51,971 bases of DNA, from assembly GCA_945273735.1 (NCBI GenBank), contig CALYPJ010000008.1:1-51971 (forward strand). Reading direction: 5' to 3'. Of the stretch, positions 43,683 through 51,971 are shown one piece after another. A program made the translations under genes and the position numbers. How positions within the stretch are numbered: position 1 is the stretch's first letter; each line of letters opens with the position of its first letter. Below the pieces are notes generated by a model. It saw only the letters and a program-made list of their open reading frames with translations, did not search any database and was not told the DNA's origin. Source of the DNA: an uncultured Lactobacillaceae bacterium (GTDB lineage Bacteria > Bacillota > Bacilli > Lactobacillales > Lactobacillaceae).

Positions 43683-46600
43683 TTATTGGATTTGTGGCGA
43701 AGTTGGATTACCTAAGTGCTTATTTTTTTTACGCCTAGAATTTAACCATAAAGCAGCAGTTCCAGCAGTAGTAAGTCCTAAAGCACTTAATGCTAAACTT
43801 TGCTTTTGATCATTACCAGTTTGTGGTAATGCCGGGTGATCAGGACTATTTTTTAATGCACTATTGGAATAAAATGGATCAGCATAATCATCGCCATTTC
43901 GATAATAGCCGGGGTCATTATAACTGTAATTGTGATGATAGTATCCCGGGTGGGTATAGTTATAATCATCATACGTAGGATGATTATAACTTGGATTAGG
44001 TTCATATTGGCCAATGTTTTGATGATAATTTGGACTTTTTGAGGGATTATTAGGTGTATATTTTGCGATTGCTTTTAAAGGAACCCTAATTACATCACCA
44101 TCAGAAATAAATCTGGTTATAGCATATGGTTCTTCCAACATATAACCTTGGGGAATCCAAGGCTTAAGGTCAATTTCTTCACCTAATTTCCCCATACGAG
44201 AAATTTTAGTTCCAAAATTTTGACCATTAACCGTAAATTGAATATAGTTTTGTACCACATTAGGATTTTCGCTGTTAACTTTTTTTATCGATACTTGATA
44301 AAGATCGCCATCATTACCAAAAACCAATTGTTGATTAGGGTTAACTAATTCATAGCCAAATGGAATAAGGGAATTAATGTCAATTTTATTACCGGATTTA
44401 CCAGTCATAGATAATGGAATGCCGTAGTTACTACCATTAACTCGAAATTGGATCCAATTAGTTACTTGTTTATTGGGTTTTGGATTGGTTGGATTAGTAA
44501 CTTTTTTGATTGCTAGATAATGAACTGTTTGATCCGGACCATAATAAATTTCAATATCAGAATTTACCAGTTCATAACCATAAGGGATCCATGAGGTTAC
44601 AGGGATTTTACTACCAGCTTCACCCTTGCAAGAAATTGGCATACTATAATTTTTCCCATCAACGGTGAATTGTAAATAGTTAGTTACATTGTTTTGAGGC
44701 TGAGATTCAGCAGTAGCTTTTCTTATGGCAATTCGATGAGTAGTACCGTTGTTTTCGAAATGAGTAACTAAATTAGGATTAATTAATTCATAACCATAAG
44801 GGATCCAAGGAGTAACCATAATTTGATCGCCTAGTTTGCCTAAGCGTTCAATTGGTATGCTAAAGTCTTGTCCATCAACAGTAAATTGTAAGTAATTTGA
44901 AACGGTAGTCGAAGTTACAGTTTTTTGAATGGCTAAACGATGGGTTGTTCCTTCAATGTCATATTTAATGGTTGGATTAGGTACCGTTAATTGGTATCCT
45001 TGGGGAATTAATGCCGAAAGATTGATTACGTTACCTAAGTTACCACTAACTTCAATAGGTTCATTATAATTAGCACCATTAATAGTAAATTGAATATAAT
45101 TAACTACTTTATCTAGTGGGGTCTCAATTTTTTTCAGTTTAATTCGTTTAATAGTTCCTTCTGGACCAAAAGTATAAGTATCGTTAGTATTAATGAGTTG
45201 ATAACCAGTAGGAATTAAATTGCTAAAATTCATTTGTTGATCAATTTCACCTGATAAAACAAATTGTTTTCCAAAATCTTTATCATCGACAACGAATTGT
45301 AAGTAGTTTGTCACTATTGTGGGCTTAGGAATCGTAATGGTATCAGTACTCTTGAGTTTAATTGAAATAGATTGAATCTTACCATCCGAGGCTATTTTAT
45401 AGGTTTGAGGTTCGGATAGTTCATAACCTTCTGGGATTAATGTAGTAAGATTAATTCCACTATTTAATTTACCTTTCACTTCAATACGATCACCATAAGC
45501 AGAGCCATCAACCGTAAATTGGAGATAATTAATGATATTTGAATCGACAGCAATGGTAAGTTGGGAGGCATTGGCTTTAAAAGTTGGTATATTGCCCACC
45601 AATTTACATCCTTTAGGGATAAATGATGCTAAATTAATTGGATCGTTTAAATGACCAAAAAGCTCTATTGGTGTACCAATATTTTGACCACTATCTTTAT
45701 CTTTAAATTGAATTTTATTACTAACTAAAGTGGGATCATTGAGCTTATGGATTGGGACTTCAATTATATTATTAGTTTTAGTATATTTTATAGAAGTGGT
45801 AGAGTTATCTAATTCGTAACCGTTTGGAATTTTTTCGGTTAAGTTTATAGGATCATTGATTTTACCGGTTACTTCGATTTCATTACCTAGTTTACTACCA
45901 TTAACTGTAAATTGTAGTTTGTTACTAGTATAATTGTCGTCTTTAACTAAATCTAGAGATAATTGACTTCCGGGAGTTTCAAAACGTAGTTCATTACTAT
46001 CTCGAATAAGTAAAGCTTTAATCTTATAACCAGTAGGAAGAGTTAAACTTTGAAGATCGACAGCAGTATTAAAACGTCCACTGATTTTAACTTGTCCTAA
46101 AACTTTTGGAATGGATTCATCAATAAAGAATAGTGTATTTGAATATTCTTTACCTAAGGCTTTAACTTCAATAATTGAACCATCGTCAGTTAAAGTAATT
46201 TTGGGATCAAAGTTTTGCGGCCATTCATAATTTTGGGGTAATAAGTTATTAATTGTTTGAACGGTGTTAAATTCCCCATTTACACTCTGCTCTTTAATTA
46301 ATTTGTTTTCAGAATCTATGATTTTAATTTTATTAGTTACTTGAATTCCTTTAATAGCAACTTTTTGAACTTTTCCTAATGTGCCATCGATTTTAAAGTT
46401 CGTATTTTTATCAACTAATTCATAATTACGCGGTAATAAACTTGTTATATCGATCGGTGAATTGATAACTCCATTAACTTGTTTTGGTAATTCAAAGTCT
46501 TCCCCATTAATAGTAAATTGAATATAGTTATTGATAGTCTTAGTTGTTTTTTGAATTTTAACTGGAATCACCGTATCATTGTCGCCAAATAGATATTCAT

Positions 46601-48941
46601 AGGTATTATCAACAAGTTCATAACCTGATGGAATTAAGGAACTTAAATTAATTTTATTGCCTTTGTTACCACTTATTGATACTAAATCGTTAATCTGAGT
46701 GCCGTCCTCCAGGACAAATTGAATTTTATTGCTAACAAAACTGGCGTTAATGATTTTTTTCAAAGCAACTTTAATTTCAGTTTCACTGTTTGTAAATTTT
46801 AAAGAGTTAGTTTGATCCACAAGTTCATAACCGCTAGGAATTTTATCGGTTAAATTGATTACGTCATTAAGATTGCCCGAAATATAAAATGGACTACCAA
46901 TATTTTGGCCATTTTCAGTAAATTGAATTTGATTAGTGATGTAGTTTTCATCTCTAACTACTAAAATTTTAATTTTACTATTATTAGTTTTGATTCTAAG
47001 GTTATTTATATCTTGATTATCTTTTAATTTATAACCAGTTGGTATTTGTAATTGTTCTGTAATGGGAGTATTGAAACGCCCAACAACATTTTGAGTATTT
47101 AAAATATTAGAATCACTATCATCTTGGGTAAAGATTAATTCATTATTATAAGTTTTTCCTTGAACTTTAACGTTAATGGTAACGTTGTTATTTCCTAAAT
47201 TAATTAAGTGATCGCTATTGTTTATCCATTCATAGTTATCGGGTAAAAGATTGTTTAAATCAATTTCAGTTCCAGAGATCCCAGAAACTGAGGTTTGAGT
47301 AATTTCTTGATTTGTTGGATCTACAAATTTTATTATATTAGTAACATTTACCTGATCTGGAACATCTAATCCCGTCGTTACATCAATTTTTCGGGTTTGG
47401 GCACTATTATTGAATTTAAATGGAGGAACAATACTACCTTCGGGAGCAAAAATTCCTAACTTAATATCATCACCAACAGTGCCATAAACATCAAAGGGTT
47501 GTCCCACGTTTTGCGAATTGCTAACAAATTGGATAGTGTTTTTAGTTAAACTAGAATGTTCATCGGGAGCAATGGTAACTTCTTGTTCAGCATTGTTTTC
47601 TTTAAACTTAAGTGAGTCATTAGCACTATAGCCACTTGGCAAGTAATCATTTAATGGAATTTGATCGTCTTTATTCCCTGAAATACTAACTTTTTTACTA
47701 AATTGGGAGCCACTGACTTTTAAGGTTACTTTATTGATTACCTTTTGAGTAGCATCTACAATATCATTTCCAGTATTTATATCAATTTTACGGGTTTGAA
47801 CACTATTATTGAATTTAAATGGAGGAACAATACTACCTTCGGGAGCAAAAATTCCTAATTTAATTTCATCACCAACAGTGCCATAAACATCAAAGGGTTG
47901 TCCCACGCTTTGCGAATTATTAACAAATTGAATAGTGTTTTTATTGACGGTTGAATCTTTAACAATTAATTTAACAATAATTGGATTTGAATCGGCTTGA
48001 AAAGTAGGTGTATTTTCTAACTTGTAACCACTAGGAATTTTTGAGTCTAAATCAATTGGCTCTCCTTCGGTTCCCGAAACAGTAGTTTGTCCAACATCTT
48101 GATTATTTAATTGAAATTTAACTTGATTTTGAACAACTGATTGTGTTTTCTTTAAAATAACATTTTGGGTTGCTCCATTAGTTTCGCTAATACGATAAGT
48201 ATGAGATGAAATTTGTTGATAACCATCAGCAATTCCTAAGGTAGGATCAACAGGAGTTCCAGGAACTCCCGTTACTGTTTCTTTATTTTTACCATTTTTA
48301 GATTTAATTGGATTCCCGTTTTGATCTAAAAATTGAAAGTAATTAGTAACTTTTGCTGATTGTGAATTTGATTGATTATTTGTAGTATTAGTACCATTAT
48401 CTTGAGTATTATTTTGGTTCGATGGTTTATTAGTTAATGGTATTTGTTGATTTATTTTCTGATTTTGTAGGTTATAACGAGGCTTTAAATTCACTATTAT
48501 CGGTAGGTTAGCTTCATCAGGAGTTGAAATTATAGTGTTATTGTTGGCTAATTGCCAATTTCCTGGAAGTTGGGCCACTTTTTCTTCAATAGTTTTTGTG
48601 ATATTTTCATGAGGTTTAGTTTCAAAGTTGCTGTCAATATCAATAATACGTCCATTTTCGTCTTTAAACATTATTGAATATTTCTTTTTTGAAGAATCCG
48701 ATTGTTGTTGAGATGAGGTTGGCAACTCAGTGTCAGTATTTCTACTGGGTAACTTGGGATGTTCACTCAAATTGGTCTTCGGTTGATCTGTATTTTCACC
48801 TTTAGCTATTTGGGTTTCAGCAAAAATGCTAACGGCTGGGCCGACGCTTGAAGTTGCAGCAGATAGAATTGTTGCTGAATATAATAATGCTTTTGGTATT
48901 AATGATTTATGTCTTTTCCTTTTTGGTATATAGTAATACAT
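43683..48941 (-). CDS. Giant LPXTG-anchored repeat adhesin
   Basis: This 1752-aa cell-wall protein begins MYYYIPKRKRHKSLIPKAL, with an extended basic signal peptide cleaved near IFAE. A Ser/Thr/Gln-rich N-terminal region contains MucBP-like elements (MFKDENGR and YFQFLDQNGN). From about residue 300 to 1640 there are some twenty repeats of 65-80 residues of the form NYIQF-TVNG-G-I-V-G-LG-I-L-LIPxGYEL. A Tyr/His/Asn-rich spacer follows, then LPQTG (about 1705), a hydrophobic segment and RRKK, a sortase A signal. The ATG at 48941 follows GAGGAGA; an upstream in-frame TTG at 48965 is less likely. Probable adherence or biofilm role; the ligand is unknown. Confidence 0.9.
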   Translation of the reverse strand: MYYYIPKRKRHKSLIPKALLYSATILSAATSSVGPAVSIFAETQIAKGENTDQPKTNLSEHPKLPSRNTDTELPTSSQQQSDSSKKKYSIMFKDENGRIIDIDSNFETKPHENITKTIEEKVAQLPGNWQLANNNTIISTPDEANLPIIVNLKPRYNLQNQKINQQIPLTNKPSNQNNTQDNGTNTTNNQSNSQSAKVTNYFQFLDQNGNPIKSKNGKNKETVTGVPGTPVDPTLGIADGYQQISSHTYRISETNGATQNVILKKTQSVVQNQVKFQLNNQDVGQTTVSGTEGEPIDLDSKIPSGYKLENTPTFQADSNPIIVKLIVKDSTVNKNTIQFVNNSQSVGQPFDVYGTVGDEIKLGIFAPEGSIVPPFKFNNSVQTRKIDINTGNDIVDATQKVINKVTLKVSGSQFSKKVSISGNKDDQIPLNDYLPSGYSANDSLKFKENNAEQEVTIAPDEHSSLTKNTIQFVSNSQNVGQPFDVYGTVGDDIKLGIFAPEGSIVPPFKFNNSAQTRKIDVTTGLDVPDQVNVTNIIKFVDPTNQEITQTSVSGISGTEIDLNNLLPDNYEWINNSDHLINLGNNNVTINVKVQGKTYNNELIFTQDDSDSNILNTQNVVGRFNTPITEQLQIPTGYKLKDNQDINNLRIKTNNSKIKILVVRDENYITNQIQFTENGQNIGSPFYISGNLNDVINLTDKIPSGYELVDQTNSLKFTNSETEIKVALKKIINASFVSNKIQFVLEDGTQINDLVSISGNKGNKINLSSLIPSGYELVDNTYEYLFGDNDTVIPVKIQKTTKTINNYIQFTINGEDFELPKQVNGVINSPIDITSLLPRNYELVDKNTNFKIDGTLGKVQKVAIKGIQVTNKIKIIDSENKLIKEQSVNGEFNTVQTINNLLPQNYEWPQNFDPKITLTDDGSIIEVKALGKEYSNTLFFIDESIPKVLGQVKISGRFNTAVDLQSLTLPTGYKIKALLIRDSNELRFETPGSQLSLDLVKDDNYTSNKLQFTVNGSKLGNEIEVTGKINDPINLTEKIPNGYELDNSTTSIKYTKTNNIIEVPIHKLNDPTLVSNKIQFKDKDSGQNIGTPIELFGHLNDPINLASFIPKGCKLVGNIPTFKANASQLTIAVDSNIINYLQFTVDGSAYGDRIEVKGKLNSGINLTTLIPEGYELSEPQTYKIASDGKIQSISIKLKSTDTITIPKPTIVTNYLQFVVDDKDFGKQFVLSGEIDQQMNFSNLIPTGYQLINTNDTYTFGPEGTIKRIKLKKIETPLDKVVNYIQFTINGANYNEPIEVSGNLGNVINLSALIPQGYQLTVPNPTIKYDIEGTTHRLAIQKTVTSTTVSNYLQFTVDGQDFSIPIERLGKLGDQIMVTPWIPYGYELINPNLVTHFENNGTTHRIAIRKATAESQPQNNVTNYLQFTVDGKNYSMPISCKGEAGSKIPVTSWIPYGYELVNSDIEIYYGPDQTVHYLAIKKVTNPTNPKPNKQVTNWIQFRVNGSNYGIPLSMTGKSGNKIDINSLIPFGYELVNPNQQLVFGNDGDLYQVSIKKVNSENPNVVQNYIQFTVNGQNFGTKISRMGKLGEEIDLKPWIPQGYMLEEPYAITRFISDGDVIRVPLKAIAKYTPNNPSKSPNYHQNIGQYEPNPSYNHPTYDDYNYTHPGYYHHNYSYNDPGYYRNGDDYADPFYSNSALKNSPDHPALPQTGNDQKQSLALSALGLTTAGTAALWLNSRRKKNKHLGNPTSPQIQ
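47380..47543 (-). repeat. Near-identical internal repeat, copy A
   Basis: Encodes QFV-NSQ-VGQPFDVYGTVGD-IKLG and FAPEGSIVPPFKFNNS. It differs from copy B at only a few bases, while other repeats of the gene are far more diverged. Period 399 bases. Confidence 0.85.
47779..47942 (-). repeat. Near-identical internal repeat, copy B
   Basis: Second copy of the same element, 399 bases (133 codons) from copy A. Its high identity indicates a recent duplication or gene conversion within the adhesin. Confidence 0.85.
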
Positions 48942-49102
48942 TTTATATTCTCCTCTTAATTGCAATTACCTAATTTTCCCTTTAAGCTAATTAATACTAG
49001 CCTTATTACAATTAATAAAATAAGTATAAACTTTAAAAGAAATAATTGTATTCAAAATTTACTAACAATTTTATTTTTATTAGCTCTTTTTATTTCAAAA
49101 AA

Positions 49103-49141
49103 AAAAAACTTTTTAATTTTTTAAAAGTTAAAAAGTTTTTT
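49103..49141 (-). terminator. Terminator of the right-edge adhesin gene
   Basis: AAAAAACTTTTTAA (49103-49116) and TTAAAAAGTTTTTT (49128-49141). It lies directly after the stop at 49158 on the minus strand, so the two adhesin genes are separate transcription units. Confidence 0.8.
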
Positions 49142-49157
49142 TAGTATTTTTTATAAT

Positions 49158-51971
49158 TTAGTTTTCTTTTTTCTTTCTTCTTGAAAGCCATGCCGCAGTT
49201 GCACTAGCACTTGAAAGACTGATCAAACCTAAAGAAAGAGTTTTTGATTTTTTTTCACCTAATTGTGGTAAAGAATTATGTTTAGATACGGTATTTGCGT
49301 GCAAATGATGCTTATGATAATTAATTTTTGGTGAGTGCGTTAAATTAGTTAATACTTTTAAAGGAATTTGTTGTAAGTTTTGATCAGGTTTAATTTTAAC
49401 TTTAATTTGAGGATCAAATAAAACAAAACCCTTGGGAACTAACTTTTGAATTTGAATTTCATCATTTAGGTAACCTTTAATTTTAATAGGGTCTCCTAAT
49501 TTTTGTCCAAATATAGTGAATTGAAGATAATTAGTAATTAAGTTTTTACTAGAGTTTTTTACAAGTGCTAAATAGTGAACTTTTCCTTCAGAGTCAAACA
49601 TTATTGGTTTAGTAATTTTTAAGTGATATCCTTGAGGAATCCAGGGGTTTATTTGAATAATTTCTCCAATCTTACCAGTTCTTTTGATTGCTATCCCATA
49701 GTTCTTTCCGTTGAGCGTAAATTGAAGATAATTATTAACAGTTTGTGGCATGGGAGAGACTACTTTTTGTAAATTTACGAAGTGAGTTGTCCCACTTAAG
49801 CCAAAACTTAAAGTTTCATTTGATTGAGCTAATTCATAACCCTTGGGAATTAAGGCTTTTAAATCGATTATGTCACCTAAAAAGCCCTTAACTGTTATTC
49901 GGTTACCTAATTTATCCCCATTAACTATAAATTGTACATAATTTATTTCTGGATTGACTACTGGTGATTGAATCTTTTTAATTGGTAGTTTGTGGATGGT
50001 ACCTTCAGCAGCTATTTTTATAATTTGTTGAGGATATTCAAGCTCGTAACCTTTAGGAACTAATGATTGATAATTAATAACATCATTTAGTTTTCCAGTT
50101 ACTTTCTCCTTAGAATTAAAGATAACTCCATCAAGGATAAATTGAACATAGTTAGTTATTATATTTGATTGTGGCTTGGTAATTTTTTCAATAGGAATAT
50201 AATTAACCGTTCCAGAAGTACCTAATGTAAATAAAGGGTTAATTTCACTAGAAAGTTCATAATCATTTGGTAAGATGTTTCTTAAATCAAATATGCTCCC
50301 AGGTGTACCATTAACTTTAATTTGATCACCAAAGTTTTTATCATTGACAATGAATTGAAAGAAATTATACGGTAATTCCGGTTTTGGTATCGCAATTTTT
50401 TTAATTGGAATGTAGTGAATCGTTTCTGCAATTTTAAAACGATCATCTAGGTTATTTGGATCTTTTAATTCATAACCTGTTGGAAGATATTTTTTTAAAT
50501 CAATAATATTGCCGTAATCTCCCCAAATGGTAATTTTGTCACCGAAATAAAGTTCATCAAGGGTAAATTGAAGATAATTTCGAATTGGTTGATTACCAGG
50601 ATCATTGGGCAAAAAAGCAGTATTGACCGGAATTATAATTTTGGAATTACTACCAAATTTTAAGGTATTAACTAAATTAGAATTTACTAAAGTGTAGTTA
50701 CTTGGCAAATTTTGAGTAATAAGATTACCTACTAAATGTCCGTAGCGACCAGAAACATTATTGACTCGATAGACTTCGGTTGCGGTTTGCTGATAAATTA
50801 ATTGATATTTATATTCCCGTCCTCTTAAATGTACTTTCAATTTACTATCATTATTACCAATTAAAGAAGGTTGGGACTTACTAGGATCTAATTCGTAGTG
50901 AGTCGGATCGGGATTATTACGAATTAAACTGAGTTCGTTAATGGCATCACCTACTTGGCCGGTAATTTGAATCGTATCTTGAGGGCCTACCGGATGATCG
51001 TTTTCATCAACGTAATTTAAGTAATTATGTGTTGTTATTGGTGTAGTTGGAGCTTTTATCAAAATAACAATTTCATTATCATCACCAAATTTTAGATTGT
51101 TAATCACATCTTCATTAACCAAATTATAGCCACTTGGGATATGAGTTTTAATTTGATTCGTTGCGGAATTATTGTAACGGCCATCTATATTTTCTACATT
51201 AGCAATTTGATTACCGGCTTCATCTTGATAAATAAATTTATATTTTTTTTCTTTACCTCGTAAAATAACCTTTAATTTATTATTATTAGGGCCAATTAAA
51301 GAAGGTTGGGACTTACTAGGATCTAATTCGTAGTGAGCCGGATCAGGATTATTAGTAATTAAACTGAGTTCGTTAATGGCATCACCTTCTTGACCGGTGA
51401 TCTGAATCGTATCTTGAGGGCCTACCGGATGATCGTTTTCATCAACGTAATTTAAGTAATTATGTGTTGTTATTGGTGTAGTTGGAGCTTTTATCAAAAT
51501 AACAATTTCATTATCATCACCAAATTTTAGATTGTTAATCACATCTTCATTAACCAAATTATAGCCACTTGGGATATGAGTTTTAATTTGATTCGTTGCG
51601 GAATTATTGTAACGGCCATCTATATTTTCTACATTAGCAATTTGATTACCGGCTTCATCTTGATAAATAAATTTATATTTTTTTTCTTTACCTCGTAAAA
51701 TAACCTTTAATTTATTATTATTAGGGCCAATTAAAGAAGGTTGGGACTTACTAGGATCTAATTCGTAGTGAGCCGGATCAGGATTATTAGTAATTAAACT
51801 TTGCTCGTTAATGGCATCACCTTCTTGACCGGTAATTTGAATCGTATCTTGAGGGCCTACCGGATAATCATTTTCATCAACGTAATTTAAATAATTAACA
51901 ATACTTGTTATTGGTTTAAGTTCCAGATTTAAAGTTAAAACACTATCATCAAGATTAATAATTTTGAGATT
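49158..51971 (-). CDS. Repeat-built surface adhesin, partial (5' end outside window), LPQLG anchor
   Basis: The reading frame is open from its stop at 49158 to the right edge, so at least 937 residues are present and the N-terminus is missing. The edge-proximal part consists of tandem 145-residue MucBP-like units (LNYVDENDHPVGPQDTIQIT, FIYQDEAGNQIANVENIDGR). The C-terminal part has repeats like those of the neighbouring adhesin (YLQFTLNGKNYGI, LIPKGYEL). The C-terminus has a hydrophobic segment and SRRKKKEN, but the sorting motif reads LPQLGE (49257-49271) with Leu in place of the usual Thr. Probably a paralogue of the LPQTG protein next door. Confidence 0.88.
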   Translation of the reverse strand, partial: NLKIINLDDSVLTLNLELKPITSIVNYLNYVDENDYPVGPQDTIQITGQEGDAINEQSLITNNPDPAHYELDPSKSQPSLIGPNNNKLKVILRGKEKKYKFIYQDEAGNQIANVENIDGRYNNSATNQIKTHIPSGYNLVNEDVINNLKFGDDNEIVILIKAPTTPITTHNYLNYVDENDHPVGPQDTIQITGQEGDAINELSLITNNPDPAHYELDPSKSQPSLIGPNNNKLKVILRGKEKKYKFIYQDEAGNQIANVENIDGRYNNSATNQIKTHIPSGYNLVNEDVINNLKFGDDNEIVILIKAPTTPITTHNYLNYVDENDHPVGPQDTIQITGQVGDAINELSLIRNNPDPTHYELDPSKSQPSLIGNNDSKLKVHLRGREYKYQLIYQQTATEVYRVNNVSGRYGHLVGNLITQNLPSNYTLVNSNLVNTLKFGSNSKIIIPVNTAFLPNDPGNQPIRNYLQFTLDELYFGDKITIWGDYGNIIDLKKYLPTGYELKDPNNLDDRFKIAETIHYIPIKKIAIPKPELPYNFFQFIVNDKNFGDQIKVNGTPGSIFDLRNILPNDYELSSEINPLFTLGTSGTVNYIPIEKITKPQSNIITNYVQFILDGVIFNSKEKVTGKLNDVINYQSLVPKGYELEYPQQIIKIAAEGTIHKLPIKKIQSPVVNPEINYVQFIVNGDKLGNRITVKGFLGDIIDLKALIPKGYELAQSNETLSFGLSGTTHFVNLQKVVSPMPQTVNNYLQFTLNGKNYGIAIKRTGKIGEIIQINPWIPQGYHLKITKPIMFDSEGKVHYLALVKNSSKNLITNYLQFTIFGQKLGDPIKIKGYLNDEIQIQKLVPKGFVLFDPQIKVKIKPDQNLQQIPLKVLTNLTHSPKINYHKHHLHANTVSKHNSLPQLGEKKSKTLSLGLISLSSASATAAWLSRRKKKEN
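50640..51971 (-). repeat. 435-bp tandem repeats within the right-edge adhesin
   Basis: The same sequence recurs with a 435-base period (GAGGGCCTAC at 50981, 51416 and 51851). The unit at 51416-51850 is almost identical to that at 50981-51415. The copy to the left of 50981 is related but diverged, and the copy at the right edge is incomplete. Each unit encodes 145 residues. Confidence 0.9.

Noticed and set aside
51555-51557. TTG at 51557 as the start of the right-edge adhesin
   Set aside because: The frame stays open to the window edge, the codon is an internal Leu of a repeat (YNLVNEDV), and there is no ribosome binding site. The real start lies outside.
50640-51971. CRISPR-like array
   Set aside because: The repeats are 435 bases long, in frame and coding; there are no short repeats with unique spacers.
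1-51971. tRNA, rRNA, complete insertion sequences or prophage genes
   Set aside because: I saw no cloverleaf-forming stretch, rRNA signature, transposase frame with terminal repeats, or phage structural gene.

Overview
The window is AT-rich Firmicutes DNA. It has strong AGGAGG-type ribosome binding sites, frequent TTG/GTG starts, LPXTG/MucBP-like and WxL surface proteins, mannose-family PTS genes, PepN and a lysine riboswitch. Together these point to a member of the Lactobacillaceae; the genus cannot be fixed from the sequence alone.

Layout, left to right. (1) 1-6.6 kb: a frameshifted gene remnant at the left edge, an aldo/keto reductase, aminopeptidase N, and a GlnP/GlnQ-type polar amino-acid ABC transporter whose binding protein is fused to its permease. 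(2) 6.9-9.8 kb: a MacA/MacB-like adaptor-ATPase-permease export operon. (3) 10.5-14.6 kb: the most unusual part, a compact RiPP locus. One arm (minus strand) encodes a 76-aa candidate precursor ending in GGHSRRCTES, a 102-aa protein of unknown family, and a 435-aa enzyme with the lyase and kinase domains of a class III lanthipeptide synthetase but no cyclase domain. The divergent arm encodes an ABC-2 exporter (ATPase and permease) and a small serine alpha/beta-hydrolase. (4) 14.7-24.6 kb: the complete acetyl-dependent lysine/diaminopimelate pathway. A seven-gene minus-strand operon (lysA-dapH-dapL-dapA-dapB-patA-asd) sits behind a lysine riboswitch, and aspartokinase and dapF diverge from it. 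(5) 24.7-27.1 kb: an esterase followed by a gene graveyard of AraC and MFS-transporter remnants with orphan terminators. (6) 27.1-34.3 kb: a WxL surface protein, an unknown 370-aa protein, a second aldo/keto reductase, small membrane proteins, and a CopY/BlaI-type repressor coupled to a MalY/PatB-type PLP enzyme.

(7) 34.5-43.5 kb: an anaerobic sugar module. A GntR regulator precedes a mannose-family PTS (IIB-IIC-IID-IIA), with a cre-like site inside its promoter. Convergent to it lie a PflD-type glycyl radical enzyme and its radical-SAM activase, flanked by DeoR and SorC regulators. E. coli PflD has been reported to cleave 1,5-anhydromannitol-6-phosphate, so the module may import and open an anhydrohexitol; the matching aldolase is not in the window. 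(8) 43.7-51.97 kb: two very large repeat-built surface adhesins on the minus strand. One is a complete LPQTG protein. The other runs off the right edge, carries 435-bp tandem repeats, and ends in an atypical LPQLG sorting motif.

All functional calls come from reading motifs and recalled family features; no database or folding search was run.
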